9,811 bases of DNA, taken from contig JBDHRV010000133.1 of the NCBI GenBank assembly GCA_039807745.1, positions 1 to 9,811 on the forward strand, written 5' to 3'. The notes beneath the pieces are model-generated. The model searched no databases. It was not told the origin of the DNA and saw nothing but the letters and a program-made list of their open reading frames with translations. This document shows, one piece after another, positions 7,123 to 9,811 of this stretch. Source of the stretch: JAEUMW01 sp039807745 (GTDB lineage: Bacteria > Pseudomonadota > Gammaproteobacteria > Burkholderiales > JAEUMW01). The position numbers and the translations under genes were made by a program. Within the stretch, counting starts at the first letter, position 1, and each line of letters opens with the position of its first letter.

Positions 7123-7401
7123 ATGACAAAGCGCACCCCCGCACTGCTGGCAGGAGTTGTCTCGCTCGTTCTATTTTCCGGCCCCGCCTTCGCCGGCGAC
7201 GATGTGAAGGGGCAGATCGAGTCGGTCAACAAGGGCAACCAGTCGTTCGTCGTCAACGGCACCGAATTCTTCGTGACACCGTCGACCGAGTTCGAGGACG
7301 GGCTGAAGGGCTTCGACGATCTCAAGCCGGGTCTCAGGGTCGAGGTCGACTACCACCAGCGCGATGGCAAGCGCTTCGCCAAGGAAGTCGAGCTCGACTG
7401 A
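7123..7401 (+). CDS. Small secreted DUF5666-like protein
   Basis: A 92-residue exported protein of unknown function. A signal peptide is clear: basic MTKR, a hydrophobic core LLAGVVSLVLF and a cleavage site PAFA before GDD (after residue 24). The mature part, about 68 residues, reads VKGQIESVNKGNQSFVVNGTEFFVTPST, then FDDLKPGLRVEVDY, and ends KRFAKEVELD. This is the single small beta-barrel pattern of DUF5666 domains ('G.v..v......f.v.g..v..t..t.f.....l..G..v.v'). ATG 7123 is chosen because AGGGAG (7111-7116) sits 6 bases before it and the signal peptide starts there; the frame is open further upstream to a GTG at 6970 but that part reads as noncoding. The periplasmic location is inferred. 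No metal-binding motif is visible despite the metal-related neighbours. Confidence 0.75.
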   Translation: MTKRTPALLAGVVSLVLFSGPAFAGDDVKGQIESVNKGNQSFVVNGTEFFVTPSTEFEDGLKGFDDLKPGLRVEVDYHQRDGKRFAKEVELD

Positions 7402-7419
7402 CCCGGTCGACTGCCCGAG

Positions 7420-7442
7420 CCCCGGCCTCGGCAGGGCCGGGG
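7420..7442 (+). terminator. GC-rich hairpin after the DUF5666 gene (terminator candidate without T-run)
   Basis: CCCCGGCC (7420-7427) and GGCCGGGG (7435-7442) form a perfect 8-bp stem with a 7-base loop, 18 bases after the stop codon. The position suits an intrinsic terminator, but no T-run follows, so it may only stall polymerase or protect the 3' end. It shares three bases with the next inverted repeat. Confidence 0.45.
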
Positions 7443-7455
7443 TGACCTGTCACCC
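7440..7455. promoter_or_regulatory. Inverted repeat upstream of the MgtC-family gene
   Basis: GGGTGAC (7440-7446), CT, GTCACCC (7449-7455): perfect 7-bp arms with a 2-base centre. In DNA it is a good operator-sized dyad. In RNA the 2-base loop is too tight for full pairing. It overlaps the upstream hairpin's right arm and lies 36 bases before the preferred MgtC start. Confidence 0.35.
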
Positions 7456-7491
7456 AGCCGGAGCGTAGGCGCCAACTTGGGGGCCGCTTCA

Positions 7492-8184
7492 TTGAACGCC
7501 GATCTCGTCGCGATCGCCACGCATCTCAGCGCCGCGTTGCTGGCCGGCGGGGCCATCGGCCTCGAACGGAGCTTTCATGGACGGCCAGCGGGCTTTCGCA
7601 CGCACGCGCTGGTGTGTCTCGCGTCGAGCCTGCTCATGCTCGTCACCCTCTATTACCAGACCTGGCTGCCGGGCAGCGCCACCGACACGGTCCGCACCGA
7701 TCCGACGCGCATGGCGCAGGGCATCATGACCGGCATCGGCTTTCTCGGTGCGGGGGTCATCTTCAAGGAGGGTCTTTCCGTTCGCGGGCTGACGACGGCG
7801 GCGTCCATCTGGATCACCGCCGCGATCGGCATTCTCATGGGCATCGGTTTCTACGGTCCGGCGACACTCGCCACCGTCATGACACTTGCCATACTCGGGC
7901 TGTTTCGCTGGATCGAGGCGCGCGTGCCCTCGCATTTCTATGCCCATCATTTCGTCCGCTTCGGCCGTGACAGCGTGATGCCCGAACGCGAGCTCAGGGA
8001 CTTTCTCCAGAGCCTCGGCTTCACCATCGCCAACATGAGCCACCGGCTGTCCGACGACGGCCTCACGTTCGAATACCGCATGATCATCCGGACGACGAAT
8101 CACGAGGGTTTGTCAGAGCTCGCCGTCGCGCTGCGCGAGTTGAAGACCGTGCACTCCTTCCGGATTTCGCCCACCGGGGACTGA
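7492..8184 (+). CDS. MgtC/SapB family inner-membrane protein
   Basis: A 230-residue MgtC/SapB-family protein. The N-terminal two thirds are a compact membrane domain with the family's conserved blocks: GGAIGLERSFHGRPAGFRTH early, then TRMAQGIMTGIGFLGAGVIF and SVRGLTTAASIWITAAIGIL. A charged C-terminal cytoplasmic domain of about 70 residues (from around ERELRDFLQSLGF) is shorter than that of Salmonella MgtC-type proteins. MgtC itself supports growth at low magnesium and in Salmonella virulence by acting on the F-type ATP synthase; related proteins are widespread with unclear roles. The start is uncertain: TTG 7492 (MNADLVAIATH) is preferred because G-rich GGGGG lies 8 bases upstream, but TTG 7477 would add five residues. 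No ATG is available. The overlapping inverted repeats just upstream may regulate it. Confidence 0.88.
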   Translation: MNADLVAIATHLSAALLAGGAIGLERSFHGRPAGFRTHALVCLASSLLMLVTLYYQTWLPGSATDTVRTDPTRMAQGIMTGIGFLGAGVIFKEGLSVRGLTTAASIWITAAIGILMGIGFYGPATLATVMTLAILGLFRWIEARVPSHFYAHHFVRFGRDSVMPERELRDFLQSLGFTIANMSHRLSDDGLTFEYRMIIRTTNHEGLSELAVALRELKTVHSFRISPTGD

Positions 8185-8251
8185 TCAGCCGCGTGGGCGC
8201 GCGCACCGTCGAGGTGCCGCATTTAGCGCTCGTGCCTCGGGCTGTCAAGCG

Positions 8252-8320
8252 TGGACCTTCTGCGGTCGGCCGGGTGATCCCAGGCAGGGCGCGGAGGGCG
8301 ATCCCTCATGGGAAGGTCCA
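8252..8320. promoter_or_regulatory. Spaced 9-bp inverted repeat upstream of the copper-type ATPase gene
   Basis: TGGACCTTC (8252-8260) and GAAGGTCCA (8312-8320) are exact reverse complements 51 bases apart in the leader of the ATPase gene. ACCTTC/GAAGGT are the half-site words of CueR/MerR-type copper operators, but canonical sites have the halves about 7 bases apart, and the local partner of the right half (around 8298-8305) matches poorly. A weak -10 (TATTCT, 8328-8333) follows. Metal-responsive control is plausible but unproven. Confidence 0.35.
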
Positions 8321-8378
8321 TCTTTGGTATTCTGTCAGGACGTTGCCATGACGGACAACACCGGAAAGAACCACGGAC

Positions 8379-9811
8379 ATGCACGCCCACGCCGGCCATG
8401 AAGGTCATGCGCACGGCCACCCTCAGCCGCCCGGCGCCACCGCCGGCCTGAAGGATCCGGTGTGCGGCATGACGGTGACCGAGCAGTCGCCGCACCATGC
8501 CCTGCACGAGGGCAGGCCCTACTACTTCTGCAGCGCGAAGTGTCTGGCGAAGTTCAGCGCCGAGCCGGACAGGTATCTGCACGCCCCCGATGCCGCCCCG
8601 CCTGCGGCCGAAGCCGCGCCCGGCACGATCTACACCTGCCCGATGCACCCGGAGATCCGCCAGGACCATCCGGGCCACTGCCCGAAGTGCGGCATGTCGC
8701 TCGAGCCGGAGCTGCCCGATCTCGATCAGGCCGAAGACCCGGAGCTCGTCAGCTTCCAGCGCCGCTTCTGGTGGACGCTGCCGCTGACCGTGGTCGTCAC
8801 CGTGCTGGCGATGTTCGGCCACCGCCTGGGCTGGTTCGACATGGCCACGCAGAGCTGGATCGAGCTGGTGCTGACGCTGCCCATCGTGCTTTGGGCCGGC
8901 TGGCCCTTCTTCGTGCGCGGCGCGATGTCGATCGCGAACCGCAGCCCGAACATGTGGACGCTGATCGGCCTGGGCACCGGCGCGGCCTTCGTCTACAGCG
9001 TGGTCGCCACCGTGGCGCCGCACGCCTTCCCGGAGTCGTTCATCTCGATGGGGCGCGTGGCGGTGTACTTCGAGGCAGCGGCGGTGATCATCTCGCTGAC
9101 GCTGCTTGGCCAGATGCTCGAGCTGAAGGCGCGCTCGCAGACCTCGGCGGCGATCCGCTCGCTGCTCGGCCTGGCGCCGAAGACCGCGCGCCGCATCGCC
9201 GCCGACGGCAGCGAAGAGGACGTGCCGCTGACGCACGTGCATGTCGGCGACCTGCTGCGCGTGCGTCCGGGCGAGAAGGTGCCGGTCGACGGCGTGGTGG
9301 TCGAGGGCTCGAGCGCGGTCGACGAATCGATGCTCACCGGCGAGCCGCTGCCGGTGAGCAAGCGCGCCGGCGACAAGCTGATCGGCGCGACGATGAACGC
9401 GAGCGGCGCGCTGGTGATGCGCTCCGAGCACGTCGGCGCGGCGACGGTGCTGTCGCAGATCGTGCAGATGGTGGCGCAGGCGCAGCGCTCGCGCGCGCCG
9501 ATGCAGCGCATGGCCGACATCGTGGCCGGCTACTTCGTGATGGCCGTCGTCGCCATCGCGCTGCTGACGTTCTTCGGCTGGGGCTTGTTCGGCCCCGAAC
9601 CGAGCTGGGTCTATGGCCTCATCAACGCGGTGGCGGTGCTGATCATCGCCTGCCCCTGTGCGCTCGGCCTGGCGACGCCGATGTCGATCATGGTGGCCAC
9701 CGGCCGCGGCGCGACCCACGGCGTGCTGTTCCGTGACGCCGCCGCGATCGAGAAGCTGAAGCGCGTCGACACGCTGATCGTCGACAAGACCGGCACGCTG
9801 ACCGAAGGCCG
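8379..9811 (+). CDS. P1B-type heavy-metal ATPase, copper/silver CopA/SilP-like (3' end beyond window)
   Basis: ATP-driven exporter of Cu+ or Ag+ from cytoplasm to periplasm; 477 codons are visible and the frame is open at the window edge (full proteins are usually about 740-830 residues). Order of parts: His-rich tail (six His in residues 2-14), YHS domain (about 25-67, C29, C51, C55), heavy-metal-binding domain with CPMHPEI and HCPKCGM (C87, H90, C101, C104), first membrane helices from about 128, the NMWTLIGLG helix, actuator domain with T320-G-E322, CPC metal site (C425-P-C427), and D469-KTGTLT, whose Asp is phosphorylated. There is no classical GMTCxxC domain, as in SilP-like and related enzymes. 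ATG 8379 is the only start: an in-frame TGA lies at 8349-8351, and GGAAAG (8363-8368) precedes it. The nucleotide-binding domain lies outside the window. Confidence 0.93.
   Translation, partial: MHAHAGHEGHAHGHPQPPGATAGLKDPVCGMTVTEQSPHHALHEGRPYYFCSAKCLAKFSAEPDRYLHAPDAAPPAAEAAPGTIYTCPMHPEIRQDHPGHCPKCGMSLEPELPDLDQAEDPELVSFQRRFWWTLPLTVVVTVLAMFGHRLGWFDMATQSWIELVLTLPIVLWAGWPFFVRGAMSIANRSPNMWTLIGLGTGAAFVYSVVATVAPHAFPESFISMGRVAVYFEAAAVIISLTLLGQMLELKARSQTSAAIRSLLGLAPKTARRIAADGSEEDVPLTHVHVGDLLRVRPGEKVPVDGVVVEGSSAVDESMLTGEPLPVSKRAGDKLIGATMNASGALVMRSEHVGAATVLSQIVQMVAQAQRSRAPMQRMADIVAGYFVMAVVAIALLTFFGWGLFGPEPSWVYGLINAVAVLIIACPCALGLATPMSIMVATGRGATHGVLFRDAAAIEKLKRVDTLIVDKTGTLTEG

Noticed and set aside
8220..8248. 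Leftward promoter: TTGACA (8243-8248 complement) with TAAATG 17 bases on
   Set aside because: The -10 matches only 3 of 6 bases, and the promoter would read antisense into the MgtC-family gene with no leftward gene present.
8223..9719. 498-codon - strand frame opposite the ATPase gene
   Set aside because: It is opposite a frame carrying all P1B-ATPase motifs in order, and its own composition is His/Arg-rich noise.

Overview
The window is high-GC DNA, most likely from a beta- or gammaproteobacterium. This is inferred from the codon use, the Gram-negative tripartite efflux genes and the families present; no marker in the window fixes the taxon. It reads as part of a metal-resistance region. 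All genes I can support lie on the + strand.

Positions 24-5641 hold a compact heavy-metal RND efflux operon: an outer-membrane factor with a lipoprotein signal (24-1457), a periplasmic adaptor that overlaps it by 4 bp (1454-2497), and a 1032-residue inner-membrane RND pump (2543-5641). Together they would form a trans-envelope metal exporter. The adaptor is unusually short and shows no recognisable lipoyl motif. The pump carries an unusual TM4 motif, GEVVDDAIIDTEN, that matches neither the CzcA nor the CusA signature I know.

Positions 5642-6835 form a different-looking cassette of about 1.2 kb. It starts with an AT-rich, palindrome-rich patch. Then come a small RAMA-like gene that looks truncated at its 5' end and a complete type II toxin-antitoxin pair (Unstab_antitox-like antitoxin and ParE/RelE-like toxin, with an ATGA overlap). 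The cassette is bounded on the right by a second, diverged copy of the last ~40 codons of the RND pump gene (6836-6955, open to a stop at 6973). It is therefore flanked by direct repeats made of the pump's 3' end. This is the most striking structural feature of the window and suggests recombination between a resident and an incoming pump gene, or insertion at the pump's 3' end.

Positions 7123-8184 hold a small secreted DUF5666-like protein and an MgtC/SapB-family membrane protein, separated by overlapping inverted repeats. From 8379 to the window end runs the first 477 codons of a P1B-type ATPase of the copper/silver (CopA/SilP-like) type. It has a His-rich N-terminus, a YHS domain, a second Cys-rich heavy-metal-binding domain, the TGE actuator motif, the CPC metal site and the DKTGTLT phosphorylation site. 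The ATPase would move metal from cytoplasm to periplasm and the RND complex from periplasm to outside, so the two can plausibly work in series. No CRISPR array, tRNA, rRNA, integrase or transposase was seen.
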